Assembly: GCA_030737835.1 (NCBI GenBank)
Contig: CM060847.1
Location: forward strand, 18,353,280-18,417,279
Source of the DNA: Acorus gramineus
Taxonomy: Eukaryota; Streptophyta; Magnoliopsida; Acorales; Acoraceae
Reading direction: 5' to 3'
DNA: 64,000 nt
Shown: positions 32,631-44,288 of the stretch, piece after piece
Layout: each line of letters opens with the position of its first letter
Numbering within the stretch: position 1 is the stretch's first letter
The notes under the pieces: generated by a model
Database searches by the model: none
Told to the model about the DNA's origin: nothing
What the model saw: only the letters and a program-made list of their open reading frames with translations
Made by a program: the position numbers and the translations under genes

Positions 32631-35162
32631 ACACTATCAGTACCCCTCCGACTGCATCGGTGGTACCTACAGATGGGGGCCCTCTGTCAGGACAGCTACA
32701 ACCCGGCCTCTTCAACTCGAACAACCCTGGGAGTGAACATTCCATGTTCGCAAAGCGAACCCCATGGAAACAACTCCCACTCTGGAGGAGAAGAATGTGA
32801 GGGGGGGGGGGGGCACACACTCAGTGAATGGCACCAACTATACATCACAATTCATGTCAACCTTATATAATTTATAGCCCCTAACACGGGAGAAACCACA
32901 CAATCCAGTGGGTCGTAACATCGCCGACCCACCCCACCCTCACCCTCACCCTTTAGGGGGTGACATGGGCCTTTTGGGACTGACTAGACTGCTATTCACC
33001 CTTGGTCCACCGGTAGCCTCTCCCCGCTCCGTAGCTCGCCTGGTCTACTCCCACGATCAGCACAGTCCGATGCATCGGAGGTACCTACAGATGGGAGCCC
33101 TCTGTCAGGACAGCCTGTCTAACGCCGGGGCTGTCACTACACGGATCCAACGAAGGGAAGAGAACAGCCTACTCACACGCATGCGATCCTCTTGGATCCG
33201 TCGACAACGCTTCCTAACATTTCTAATGTCATGAATTCTCAAGAATTCCTCCAGGGCGCATAACTAAGATGCGGGGAGACATATATTATAACCACAAGGT
33301 TATAATATTCTCTAAGGCATGCTTACAACAATATAATCACATAATCCCATCTTGATTTAAATAAATTAAACTAAATGGGAACATGCATAGGTTCAGGGCA
33401 AGGTGTCTAGGCATGCATAGGCCGCTATACATGATATAAGGGTGCATATCCCTAGCATACAAAGTCTAAGGTGGCATGGATACATCATATTGATCATGCA
33501 TAGATCAAGGCTTTTAAGTACAGGACATGGTGTCCACGGGCCTCTATACATGATGTATGGGTGTATATACCTAGCATGCAAAACATCTACATATTAGTTA
33601 GGGGGCCCCATCGATGCGCGACGCGCGTCTACGCAGGTCGAGCGCATCCCTAGAGAGGGGGGGGGGGATTGGAATCAAACCACTCACCTTACGACCCGGG
33701 ACCTCGCGCATCCCATCCGACGAGATCTGCAAGGTAGGGGCATCCAACTGGTGAGAAACAACACAATTTACACATAGAAAACATTAGAAATACCCAATAC
33801 TCGGACAAGCATGCATACGGGCTCGCACGCATGCGAGCACGCACGTACGCACGCGAGTCCGAGTGCCCCGACACCTACCCGAACACTTGGGCAGCCACAC
33901 GCATGGCCCCCCGCACGCGCACGCACGCACACACCCCGGCACCCTCGGCGCACTGCCGCGTGCCTGCCCGCGCGCCCAGACGCGCTGCCGCGCGCGCGCG
34001 CGCACGCACTGCACGTCCAGCCCGCGCCCTCGCGCAGCACCCCGCGCATGCCCCAGCACGCGCACACACGCACTAGTCCCCAGCCCCGCGCCTAGGCGCA
34101 CGCCCGCGCGCACTCCCGCGCGCACCCCTGCGCGCACCCCCTCTCGCACCAGCACCGCGCGCACTCCAGCGCACCCGCGCACTCGCGCGCACGTGCCCGC
34201 CCGACCCGAAACGGGCTCCCAGCCTACCCTAACCTTATTTTAATCCTCCCCAACCTTTCACACACCCCCTAACACATCTACCCAACATGCATGACCCTCC
34301 CAACCAACCCTAAGCCATAAAAATCAAGAAAAGGAGGGGAAAGGCTCACCTTGGAGGGGGAACGAAAGGGGGAGGTTCGGGGGCCCTCGACGCACCCGCG
34401 ACCACCTCAACCGCCACCACCACTACCACCACCTCCTCAGCCTCTCCTCAGCCTCCTCTTCAGCTGAAAATCAGGGGGGAAGGATCATGGAAAGGAAGCT
34501 TGAGAGAGGGGAGACAAGCAACCACAACACAAAAACTCACCATCACTTCCTCCTCCACCATCTCCTTCTCTTTGAAGCATTTTTACAAACACTTGGGGGG
34601 TGTGTTTGAAAGACAGAAGGAGAGCAAATGTGAAGTCGTGGGAGTGAGAAGGGAGAGAGGGAGAGAGAAGATATTTATCACAAATATCTAAGGGGGAATG
34701 GAAAGACTAAGTCGCCCTTTGACCAGAAATTCTGCGCATGCTTCACTGGAACAGCCATAACTTCCTCGATATAGCTCCGAATTGCACAATTCCAAGTCCG
34801 TTGGAAAGCCAAGAAGATTATCTACAACTTTTATGTTCATGCCAAGATCAAATAATCTCTCCAGCTATTCTGAAATTAGAGCTAAACATAGTACAGGGCT
34901 GCTGCCAGAATTTCCATCCCCGGGGTATACTTGGAAAAATACCCATAACTTTTACTACAAGAATCCAGTTGATCTAATTCCACTTCTGTACGAAAGCTAA
35001 CTCAAAACTGGACATCTCATAATAAAATCATATTTAAACCTCTTCATCTTAGATTTTAACAAAATCAAATCCAAATACCAAATTGGAATACATAACTTAG
35101 AAAAAAAAATTATGTAGCCCAAATTTTCAAACAGAGCGCTCCAAATGACACAGGCACAACAC
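32631..35162 (-). mobile_element. Truncated Gypsy LTR, mosaic of family A and family B sequence
   Basis: 32640-32780 matches family B (41640-41755). 32800-33320 matches family A (30075-30590). 34740-35162 matches the end of the family B LTR (43790-44288) and stops at AGGCACAACA. No TGTCACGCCC start is present, so its first part is missing. It includes the intron-like interval 34349-33727 around a CpG-rich tract (33820-34210). Immediately after it, LRR-RLK intron 1 sequence begins. Confidence 0.72.
33727..34349 (-). other. Intron-like interval inside the truncated LTR
   Basis: Donor GTGAGC at 34349, acceptor TTGCAG ending at 33727, 623 bp, around the CpG-rich tract. Confidence 0.45.
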
Positions 35163-35612
35163 ATACGTTTGCAAAAACTGAGTTATGTATTTGAACAAAT
35201 TTAATGAATACAATTTTGTATTTTTCCTGACCTATATATAAACTTAATTAGGTAAAATATATACTAGACTAGGAACGCGTGAATAACTAAAAGAATGACC
35301 GAGTGTACTAGCATCCTTGTAAAATAATTAATGTCAGCATTATTTTTTACAATTCTCACTTACTTTGATCTTTTTCCATAGAGTGAATTTATGTGCTTCA
35401 TAGGAGGGATTAAGTAGGGTAACCTTGATAAATTTTTAATTAACCTATCATTTTCTATTTTGATTAAGATCCTATCCATCTGACATAAACATAGGCAGAC
35501 AGATGCACAGGGGGTATTAAAATTAAGTTTAAAATTTTACATCTGAGAAAGTAATTCACAAAAAATAAATCTTACAAAGGTTTTAGTTCCCCTAAGTTTT
35601 GTATGGGACATA
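35163..35612 (+). repeat. Inverted repeat arm 2 (LRR-RLK intron 1)
   Basis: Inverted match to 28130-28412. Here it precedes exon 2 at 35793, which fixes its origin as intron 1. Confidence 0.8.
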
Positions 35613-35792
35613 TGCACCTTTGCTAATAGTTTCATTATTCCATTGATCCAAATTTTCCACCACAAATCCTAAATCTACTGATAATGAGATCATGAGAAGT
35701 ATCATTGAAGATGTTCATTTGATCCAATTAATTGACATACAACATTTTTATGAAATTGACTGATGTTTCCACTGTGTGTGTGACATGTACAG

Positions 35793-36455
35793 CAAGAGCC
35801 TTGAACACCATATTCCAGAGATTTGGCATCCATGCCACCCATTCATGGAACACAACGGGCGATCCATGCAATTGCTTAGCAATTGATGCTACGGATATCG
35901 ATGATCCTAGGCTTAATCCGGGGATCAAATGTGACTGCACCAACTAGACAAATTGTCATATTATACGACTGTAAGCATAAAAAGACTGTACAACATGCAT
36001 ACTTGCACGCACGCGCTTCAGTTCCTTTGTGATGCATTCTATAGTTCACTTTTCAACTTATGTTTCCAGGAAAATATATGCATTAAATGTCGTAGGTCCA
36101 TTTCCAAACGAGATCGCCACGTTCACGAATCTCAACTTCTTGTAAACATCTTTCACTGTCCATTCGTTTCTCTGGCATTTGTTGTGTTGGCTTAATTGGC
36201 TGCACAAGCATATATACTAATTCATATCTCTCATTACTTTAGGAAATTAGACCAGAACTACTTGACACGAACCGTGCCGAAGTTCCTTAGAAACCTCACA
36301 AATTTAATTGTCTTGTAAGTCACATATGTCTGTATTAGTCCCTTGGTATACAAGTTTGATTTGTTGAATTTTCTTTCCTTATTCAGGAGCATTGCACATA
36401 ATTCTTTTACGGGGCCGGTACCAAAAGAAATTGGACCAAATTTAAAAGTTACACT
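35793..36455 (+). pseudogene. LRR-RLK N-terminal exons 2-5, inverted second copy
   Basis: Four exons with canonical borders. Exon 2 (35793-35970) encodes RALNTIFQRFGIHATHSWNT, CNCLAIDATDIDDPRLNPGI and KCDCTN, then has an in-frame TAG at 35945-35947 before CHIIRL and a GTAAGC donor. Exon 3 (36070-36141) is IYALNVVGPFPNEIATFTNL. Exon 4 (36243-36314) is LDQNYLTRTVPKFLRNLTNL. Exon 5 (36387-36455) is SIAHNSFTGPVPKEIGPN, running into retroelement sequence at its 3' end. These are exactly the exons missing from the minus-strand pseudogene. The exon 2 start phase fits exon 1 at 29584 or 1244. It is a broken paralogue, or the product of an inversion. Confidence 0.85.
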
Positions 36456-36642
36456 CAGTCAGAGGAGCATCAGAGGAGCATGACACGATCACTTGCTTGA
36501 CATGTTCCCTTTCCATCACGTTCACCCCTCATGAGCTTGCCGAGCCTAGCATGTGCACATGCCCCCTTGTGATCAAAGTAGCCATTGCCGGTAAAATTCT
36601 CTGAAATGTCCTCGTGGAAACAGGCGCTGGAGTAGACATCAT
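36456..36642 (+). pseudogene. Truncated retropepsin copy 0
   Basis: A near-identical direct repeat of about 37675-37852, including the same TGA upstream (36606-36608) of NVLVETGAGVDIMT. The catalytic Asp codon of the DTG motif is Glu here. At 36643 it jumps frame into the acidic repeat, so it is a by-product of unequal exchange. Confidence 0.75.
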
Positions 36643-36912
36643 GACCCAGAAGAGGACCCTGAGGAGGAGGAGCAAGAAGAAGACCCTGAGGAGGAGGAGC
36701 CAGAAGAAGACCCTAAGGAGGAAGAGCCAGAAGAAGACCCTGAGGAGGAGGAACCAGAAGAGGACCCTGAGGAGGAAGAGCCAGAAGAGGACCCTGAGGA
36801 GGAAGAGCCAGAAGAGGACCCTGAGGAGGAAGAGCCAGAAGAAGACCCTGAGGAGGAAGAGCCAGAAGAGGACCCTGAGGAGGAGGAGCCAGAAGAAGAC
36901 CCTGAGGAGGAA
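36643..36912 (+). repeat. 24-bp acidic-coding minisatellite
   Basis: About eleven units of GAAGACCCTGAGGAGGAGGAGC-type sequence encode EEPEEDPE repeats, in frame with the retropepsin ORF that follows. Serine-glycine or arginine-rich readings of other frames are shadows. Confidence 0.92.
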
Positions 36913-37809
36913 GTGCGTGAAGACGAGCTCATGGAAGAGCCGGAAGAACTGGCATTTGGTGAAGATGCCCTTGAGCAAGAACCATCTGAGCAGTCCACAT
37001 TGGCAAGCACAATTCAAGAACCAGAAGCATCAACCGGAACTGTTGACGGCCCGGTGGGACCGCCACCTATTGTGTTCCTCGAGAGTGAGCTCGCCCCACC
37101 AGCAATGCGTAATCGCCCTCTTCGTATCATGGTGGAGATAGCAGGGATCCCCTTCAGATATACATATATTGACACCGGGGCAGGAGGAAACATCATGGCA
37201 TATGGAGTTTATTGCTCATTTGAAGATGTGGAGGACCGTCCTGAACTTGAGCCCTCTAATGAGTTCATAGAAGCATACGATGGCACCAGACGACCGGTGG
37301 TCGGAACAGTTACGATTCCTTTGATGGTAGGCCCATTGCACACTGAGGTATATTTTCATGTCGTAAAGCTCGAGGGGGGTGTCCACAACATAATTCTCGG
37401 GAGGGCGTGGCTCAATAATGCCAGAGCAGTTCCATCCACTCGTCATCAATGCCTTCGGTTTCCACTATGGGGAAAGATTGTCTCCGTATGGGGGGAAAAC
37501 ATCCTTTGGGGAGGACCGAATGAACCAAATTGGAGTGTTAATGCGTTAACCGTTGGCTCAGAAGGAGAGATAGAAAGGGTGATGAAAGAAGAAGAAGAAA
37601 TACGAGAGGAGGAGCTTGAAGAAGACCCCTTGGATTTTGAGCCATCTGACTCCCCAACATCAACAGAAGACTCATCAGAGGAGCATGACACGATCACTTG
37701 CTTGACATGTTCCCCTTCCATCACATTCACCCCTCATGAGCTTGCCGAGCCTAGCATACGTACATGCCCCCTTGTGATCAAAGTAGCCATTGCCGATAAA
37801 ATTCTCTGA
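36643..37809 (+). pseudogene. Acidic repeat plus retropepsin-like domain 1
   Basis: Open frame from the acidic repeat through ELMEEPEELAFGEDALEQEP to a protease-like domain: strand RPLRIMVEIAG, catalytic YIDTGAGGNIM (Asp codon 37171-37173), flap region, then NIILGRAWLNNARAVPSTRH. Ends at TGA 37807-37809, from which the frame continues directly into domain 2, so this is a nonsense codon within a longer ancestral frame. Retropepsins act as dimers to process polyproteins; whether tandem copies do so is unknown. Confidence 0.75.
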
Positions 37810-38490
37810 AATGTCCTCGTGGACACAGGCGCTGGAGTAGACATCATGACCCATTCCACCTACTGCAAGCTTCGGCGTGGGCTCCCCAAGCTCCAACCAT
37901 CAGAAACCCTTCTCCACACATATGACAGCTCAAGCCAATCTTCATGCGGGAGGATCTCTTGTGTTCTAAAGGTGGGGCCAGTATGTACCTCTGTAGACTG
38001 TGAGGTTATGAAGATCGAGTCGCTTCATTCCATGATCCTTGGGAGGCCTTGGCTTGACAATGTCGAAGGTGTCTCTTCTACGCGTCATCAATGCTTGCGT
38101 TTTCCAAGCAATGGGGAAATCATCTCGGTATGGGGGGAGGCACGCCGCCATGACTGGTCAAGGTTCTTCAATTGTCAAATGTGCGAGCTAAATACTGGGC
38201 CAAAGAACTGTGCATATCAGCCTCAGGACGATCCTCCACCCCAGATCATACCAGGTGGCGTCATCCGTCTAGCTCCTAGAAGTCCGTTTCCCTCCACGAA
38301 CTCACCACCAATCTGGAGTCCCATCCGAGCCATCAGCCTCATCCCCATCCGGCCAATTTTGTCCTCCTGGCATCATTGTCCTGGCAGTTCTCCACACCAC
38401 CAGGACAAGACGCATCTTCAACAATATGCCCTCTCAAGTTCTCCGACAGACCAATCTAGAAGCGGAAGTGGAAGAAGGGAGAGCTGGTGA
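37810..38490 (+). pseudogene. Retropepsin-like domain 2
   Basis: In frame with domain 1 after the TGA. NVLVDTGAGVDIMTHSTYC carries DTG (Asp at 37822-37824), and MILGRPWLDNVEGVSSTRHQ is the conserved C-terminal strand. After about 38250 the frame turns Pro/Ser-rich and ends. Domain 3 lies in the next frame, so an indel lies between 38280 and 38480. Confidence 0.75.
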
Positions 38491-39784
38491 TAAGGTGGAC
38501 CTGCTTGAACAATTGCGCAAAATCCCAGCCAAGATCTCGATATTGGAGCTAATCGAAACTTCAGAACACCATCAGGAGGCGATAAGGGCTTTCCTGGAAA
38601 AGGTCAAGGTGGATCGCCACATTTCTGCCTTTAATGTGCCAGCTGCGCTAGTTTCTGAAGGATTGGGCCCTGTGATCTCATTCTGGCCCAAGGAAGTCAT
38701 TGATGATCCCCTCACCAACATTTCAGCACTTTGCGTCACCGCCTTGGTGGAGAAAACGTTGGTTAATCGAATCCTTGTTGATACTGGTGCGGGGGTCAAC
38801 CTCATGTCCCTCCAGACGTTCCAGCACGTCAATGGTGATATCACTTCACTGGCGGAGTCCGATACGTGAATTTTTGCCTATGACAGGAGTGCTCGACAAG
38901 TGGTGGGCTTCCGTTCATTTAGCTTGGAGATCGGTCCCCTCAAGACCACGTTTGAAGCCTATGTTCTGGAGATGGACTCTGATTACAACATGATCTTGGG
39001 AAGAAAATGGTTGGCGACAATCCGAGGTGTTTCCTCCCCGCTCCACCAATGCCTCAAATTTCCTGTTGGAGAACAGATCATCAAAATAGGTGGGGACGCG
39101 GTCAGAGGCATCCGGTATGAAGCAGAAGAAGCAGAGGCTATCACAACAGTGAAAAGCCCTTCCAGGAGAGAAGGCAAGCAGCCAGTCGTGCACATATCAG
39201 AGTTTCCACCCGATTGGGCGTGTAATGGGGCACTACAAGTAAGCACTTTGGGCAAAGGTAAAGCACACGCATCAACTGACAGTAATCCAGGATGGCGGCT
39301 CATGGAACAGATGGGTTATCATCGAGGCCAAGGTCTGGGGCGGTACAATCAAGGCACCACAGACATCATTCACAACTTCATATGGCCGGACTACATGGGC
39401 ATCAGATCACTCACAGTTTATGATGTCTATGATTGGAGACCATTCTATGGCATTATGGATTGGAGCTTGGAAGAACATTTTGTCCGTAGCACTGGATCAG
39501 AACAGCCCGCACCCAGTCAACTGACTCCCATTGAGGGCCAATCAAGACCCTCCTCTTCAATTCAACCAGAGGAAGACATTGATTCTTTGATTGAGATTCT
39601 TGACCAAATATTTTCTGAATCACATGAACAATTGCCCAGCGATTCTCATAAATTGCCAGAATACTATGTTGAAGACCCGGATTCTGCTGATGTGATGCCC
39701 CATTCATGCAGTTGGGAGTTTTGGGGAGCGAGACTCTCTAGGGTGATCGGATTGAACTCAGCCCTCAACCTTGCGAAAGGATGA
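38426..39784 (+). pseudogene. Retropepsin-like domain 3 and G-patch
   Basis: Starts with a linker (LLEQLRKIPAKISILELIET) typical before Tat/Ogre proteases. The catalytic site is RILVDTGAGVNLM (Asp 38780-38782). A TGA at 38867-38869 interrupts the frame, which resumes through MILGRKWLATIRGVSSPLHQ. A G-patch (GWRLMEQMGYHRGQGLGRYN, from 39290) follows about 60 residues later, then an acidic C-terminal stretch to 39784. G-patches usually bind nucleic acid or helicases; in retroelements they follow the protease. Confidence 0.78.
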
Positions 39785-39818
39785 TCCTATTTTCTCTATT
39801 CTTGAGGGCGCCATTCAG

Positions 39819-39820
39819 GT
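39819..39820 (+). other. Probable splice donor between protease and RT regions
   Basis: CAG|GTAAGT, a perfect plant 5' splice site, at the end of a frame reading DDPIFSILEGAIQ (a +2 frame of the G-patch ORF). Ogre elements are known to splice an intron between pro and rt. A candidate acceptor is not certain; a pyrimidine-rich stretch with TTTTAAG lies near 39985-39995. Confidence 0.55.
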
Positions 39821-39924
39821 AAGTACTCTCTTCCCATATCTAAGGTTCATTTCTTTCCTGTCTTTCGTTGTATATAGATCTTGCGCACTCTGATCTTGCA
39901 TATTAAAAAAAAAAAGGTTAATTT

Positions 39925-40554
39925 TTGCTTGTACATGAAATTTCCTTGAATTATTTCTTGCTTTGCTTGCTAAAAAAAAAACACTCAATTTTAAGGGAGG
40001 GGTGGGATCTAAAAATGGACAATGTAAAACAACCTAAGACATTAGGTTCCCTGTTTGAGATAAAGGATGACGCTTTGGTGGTTTGGCACCCCTCGCTTTT
40101 TAATTCTGATCTTCTGGACAAACTACGGAGTTTGGTCGACCCTCCTAAGGGGTCAATGCCCCATGTGTCTCAAGGACCTGGCAAAGCTTCACGATTTCAA
40201 ATCCCTACTTGGATTATCGATGACATTGGGGAACATATTCACGTAATCCATGGAATAGAACGATCCGAGTCAATAGCTGTCATCGAAGAACCTGATTTGG
40301 AGGACCTTGGAGATTTCGATGATGGCTTGGGGGTATTTGAGATTTGTGACAATGATGAAGAAGCAGAGCAAGAAATGGAGATGTCAAAGGGGTTTGCAAA
40401 AAGCCTTCAGCACTTTGATGAGCAGGCAGTAAGTGAGGAAGAAAAGATGGAGGAGTTGAATCTCGGGACCGCCACTGATCCTAAGATCATCTTGATCAGT
40501 GCGGAACTGAATCCGAGCGAGCGAGAAAGTTTGGAGAAGGTGTTGAGGAGCTAT
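39925..40554 (+). pseudogene. Pre-RT/RT N-terminal region of the Tat/Ogre-like element
   Basis: Open frame with LGSLFEIKDDALVVWHPSLF and an acidic linker, then MEELNLGTATDPKIILISAE LNPSERESLEKVL, the segment that precedes RT in this lineage. It is cut by the TGTCACGCCC end of element B at 40555 before any catalytic RT motif. I do not find the continuation anywhere in the window. Confidence 0.75.
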
Positions 40555-43500
40555 TGTCACGCCCCACGGCAGCCATCCCCGAGACGTGGCAATAATGAAG
40601 TATCAGCTATCAATACCTGAGGTCAATAAAGACTCCAACAACAACACACAAGGTGGCAAAGCAAGGATAATGATAACTGACTGAAAAGCGGAAGCATAAT
40701 ATATAAACAATGTCTGTAAACCAAAACATTATTACAGACTCGAATACACAATCACTGTCATGTGAGAGCCAAGTCTAGACCAAAGAAAATACAACCTGTG
40801 CCACATGCACGATTTACAATACATACAATGACTCTAGGACTGCTGATAGCCTCGCACTCGCCACCCGCCGGAAGAACGCTCCATGCCCATAAGACCACGC
40901 CACAGGAAAGCTCCAGCTCCACGCCCAACACTGCCCCTGAAAAGAAACAGTATGCGAGGGGTGAGCTACAAGCTCAGTGAGTGGCTAGAAACCAATCACC
41001 ATACAACAGTTCAATACTCAAACAATTTCCTCTCAAGGAAAACATGGGTGGAAACCCATGGATAACAGGGTCACGCGGCGGCGCGACCAACCTCACCCTC
41101 ACCCTCACTCCCGGAGGGAGACTCTTGGGACTTTTGGGGAGAGACCATACCGTTGGTCGAGGAGACCCGGGATTACTGGTCTACGCAACTCTACTGGATC
41201 ATCTACATCGAGATAACTGCCCAACGATGTCTTTGAACATCGATACGCAACCGGACCCAACAACTATGGGAATGGACGAACCACGAATGGGTCACGCGGC
41301 GATGTGTCTTCACCTCATCCTCACCCTCACTCCCGGAGGGAGACTCTTGGGACTTTTGGAAGAGACTTAGACTGCTCTACACCCTTGGTCCACCGGTAGC
41401 CCTTTCCCCGGTTAGCCTCTACCTGGTATACTCCCACGATCAGTACGCTTCCGAACGCATCGGTGGTACCTACGGATGGGAGCCCTCTGTCAGGATAGCT
41501 TTTCCAACACCGGGAAGTTCCTACATCGGATCCAACGAAGGGGAGAACGATTCCACGCTCGCAATATCATTCGTTAGCCCTCTCCCGGGTAGCCTCTACC
41601 TGGTACACTCCCACAATCAGTACGCTCCCGAACGCATCGGTGGTACCTACGGATGGGAGCCCTCTGTCAGGACAGCTACAACCCGGGCCTCTTCAACACA
41701 GACGACATTGGGAGTAAACATTCCATGTTCACAAAGCGAACCCAATGGAAAAACACTACACTCGATAATCACATATCGATGATAGCGAACACTATTGTAC
41801 TCCCACACGGTTGCGTCGCTCAGACACAGGGGGGTGTCACGCCCCGACTACCGGCTTAACAATCCGATAAGATAATGAATTCTCCTGAATTCCAAACGAG
41901 TGCATCGCTTGGATGCACGGGGCGATTACATCGCTAGCGCTCTAACTAATAAGGTACAACCCGACAGCGGGTCATACCCACGCCTATCCCAGATAGGCCT
42001 ATCAATTTTTTAACATGCGCATATAAATATATCCAGGAAAATTTTATATCTAGGTATGTGCATGAACCATATGCACAATCACTGATAATTATAGGGACAC
42101 TCCCTAACATGGATTTAAATCATACAACATGCATACATGGTCATTAATCACATAGGCACACAAGGCCTAACTTAACATACGTTGGATATCACCAACTTAA
42201 AAGAAAGGGTCAAGCAGAATCTCGCGCACTAACAGGTGCATGCCAATATTCCAAACGAACCTGAGTCGAGTAGGAAATCGCATCTACTTACTCAGTTCGT
42301 TCAGAGGGAGAGGGCGGGAGAGATCATCATCTCATGAAGTTGGTCATATCTTTGCCCCATTAGCATGGGCGCAACAACTACACCACGCCCTCGAGTCTTA
42401 TCGCAAGGGAATATTAGGCAGGTGCCCGTTATTAACCCAGACTTATTCATGTTGGATATTCCAATTAATATGGTTGGAGTATTTTTACAATACTACCTAA
42501 GGCATGCCTTATTCTATACATCCATACACATTTCAAAATACATGCCCATACTAGAGGGGCTCATGCAACACAATCATTCATACATGAATACAATATATGC
42601 ATATAAGCCTAGCATGCAAGATACCTACATATTATAGCTTAAGCATGGCCATACTACTTATCTACACAAGTTGTATAGCTAAGATGCCCCATCGATGCGC
42701 GACGCGCTTCTACGCGCGTCGAGCGCATCCCGAGAGGGGGGTGGGGGGATTGGATCAAACCACTCACCATTTCCTTGGACCATGCGCATCTCATTCGACA
42801 AGATCTGCATGGTAAGGGCATCAAATTTGGTGAGTAACATCACAATTTGACACTTAGAAATTACTAGAAATACCAAAGACTTAGACATGCACGCATACGG
42901 GCTCACACGCATGCGAGCACGCGCGTATGCACGCATGCCCGAGTGCCCCAGCACCTACCCGAGACCCTGGGCAGCCCCACGCATGCCCCAGCACGCGCAC
43001 GCACGCCCACGCACGCATGCGCGCGCACTGGCACCCTGCCGCATGCCCAGGCGCATGCCCAAACTCACTGTCCCGCGTGTGCGCATGCTCGTCCGTGCCC
43101 GCGCGCACGCCCTGCACCCACTGCGCGCTGCCAGCACCCGCGCGCACCCGTGCGCACGTGCACGCGCCCGCCTGCGCGCTTGCCTGCACCTGCCAGCGCC
43201 CCTCTACGCGCGCGCCTACGCGTGCAAGCGCGCGGACAGACCCCTGCGCGCGCCCAACACTCTCCCACCCTTTTTTAACCCCCTTTAACCCCTCCCCCAC
43301 ACTTCTCACTCACCCTAAACCAATTATCTAGCATGCATGACCTCCCAACAACCCCTTAAGCCATGAAAAACCAAGAAAAGAAGGGGAAGAGCTCACCTTG
43401 GGAGGGGGAATGAAAGGGGGAGATTCGGGGGCCTTCGATGCACCCGCGACCATCTCAATCACCACTACCACCACCTCCTCAGCCCTCCTCAGCCTTCTTT

Positions 43501-44288
43501 GGCTGCAAAACAGGGGGGGGGGGAGTTCATGAAAAGGGAGCTAGAGAGAGGAGGATCAACAACAACAACAACACTTACACAAACTTGCTCTTCCTCCTTC
43601 ACCTTCTCCTTCTCTTCTCTTTGAGGTTTTAATACAAACACATGGGGGGGGGGGGTTGAAAGAGAGGAAGAGAGACCCCCAAAAAAAATCCACGTGAGAG
43701 TGAGGGGGGAAGAGAGAGAGAGGGAGATATTTTCACTTGGGCAATAAATAGCCAAAAGAGGGATTCAAATGTCCAATTTGTCCCTGACCAGAAATTCTGT
43801 ACATGCTTCACTAGAACAGCCATAACTTCCTCAATATAGCTCTGAATTGCACAATTCAAAGTCCACTGGAAAGCCAAGAAGATTATCTACAACTTTCATG
43901 TTTATGCCAAGATCAAATAATCCCTCCAGCTATTTTGAAATGAGGGCTAAACATTGAACAGGGCTGCTGCCAGAATTTTTCATCCCTGAGGTATGCTTGA
44001 AAAAATACCAATAACATTTACTACATGAATCTAGTTAATCTAATTCCACTTTTGTACGAAAGCTAACTCAAAACTGAGCATCTCATAATAAAATCATATT
44101 TAAACCTCTTCATCTTGGATTTTAACAAAATTAAATCCAAATACCAAATCAGAAATACATAACTTCTAGGAGAAAAATTATGTAGCCAAATTTTCAATCA
44201 GAGCGCTCCAACTCCTACAGGTGGCTAAAAGCCAAAATTTTAGCGACTCCGATCGAAAAATAAGGCTCCAAATGACACAGGCATAACA
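40555..44288 (-). repeat. Element B 3' LTR (family B, 3734 bp)
   Basis: TGTCACGCCCCACGG...CAGGCATAACA. It contains a duplicated block (41066-41130 and 41289-41353), the intron-like interval 43396-42805, and a CpG-rich tract at 42890-43260. The termini resemble family A, so the two LTR families are related. Confidence 0.85.
42805..43396 (-). other. Intron-like interval inside the family B LTR
   Basis: Donor CCAAG|GTGAGC at 43396, acceptor CATGCAG ending at 42805, 592 bp, around the CpG-rich tract. Confidence 0.45.

Larger units (their letters stand above)
36456..40554 (+). mobile_element. Tat/Ogre-like Gypsy element fragment
   Basis: Plus-strand internal region with no LTR on the left. It runs: truncated retropepsin piece, acidic repeat, three retropepsin-like domains, G-patch, probable splice donor, start of the pre-RT region. 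Landmarks LLEQLRKIPAKISILELIET before the third protease, the G-patch, and NLGTATDPKIILISAELNPS before RT are what I know from Tat/Ogre elements. It is cut on the right by element B at 40555 (left flank GCTAT). Its left end lies directly against LRR-RLK exon 5. Confidence 0.78.

Noticed and set aside
35766..35947. Short plus-strand ORF as an independent small protein
   Set aside because: It is exon 2 of the LRR-RLK fragment, with an acceptor at 35792 and similarity continuing past the TAG to a splice donor.
36529..37017. Minus-strand Ser/Gly-rich and Leu/Phe-rich frames
   Set aside because: Shadows of the 24-bp minisatellite whose plus-strand reading (EEPEEDPE) is in frame with the protease domain.
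41835..41846. Second TGTCACGCCCC inside the element B LTR, possibly a nested LTR start
   Set aside because: Similarity to LTR starts ends right after these bases. The flanking sequence is collinear with the rest of the LTR (ATGAATTC palindrome region), and no TSD is present.
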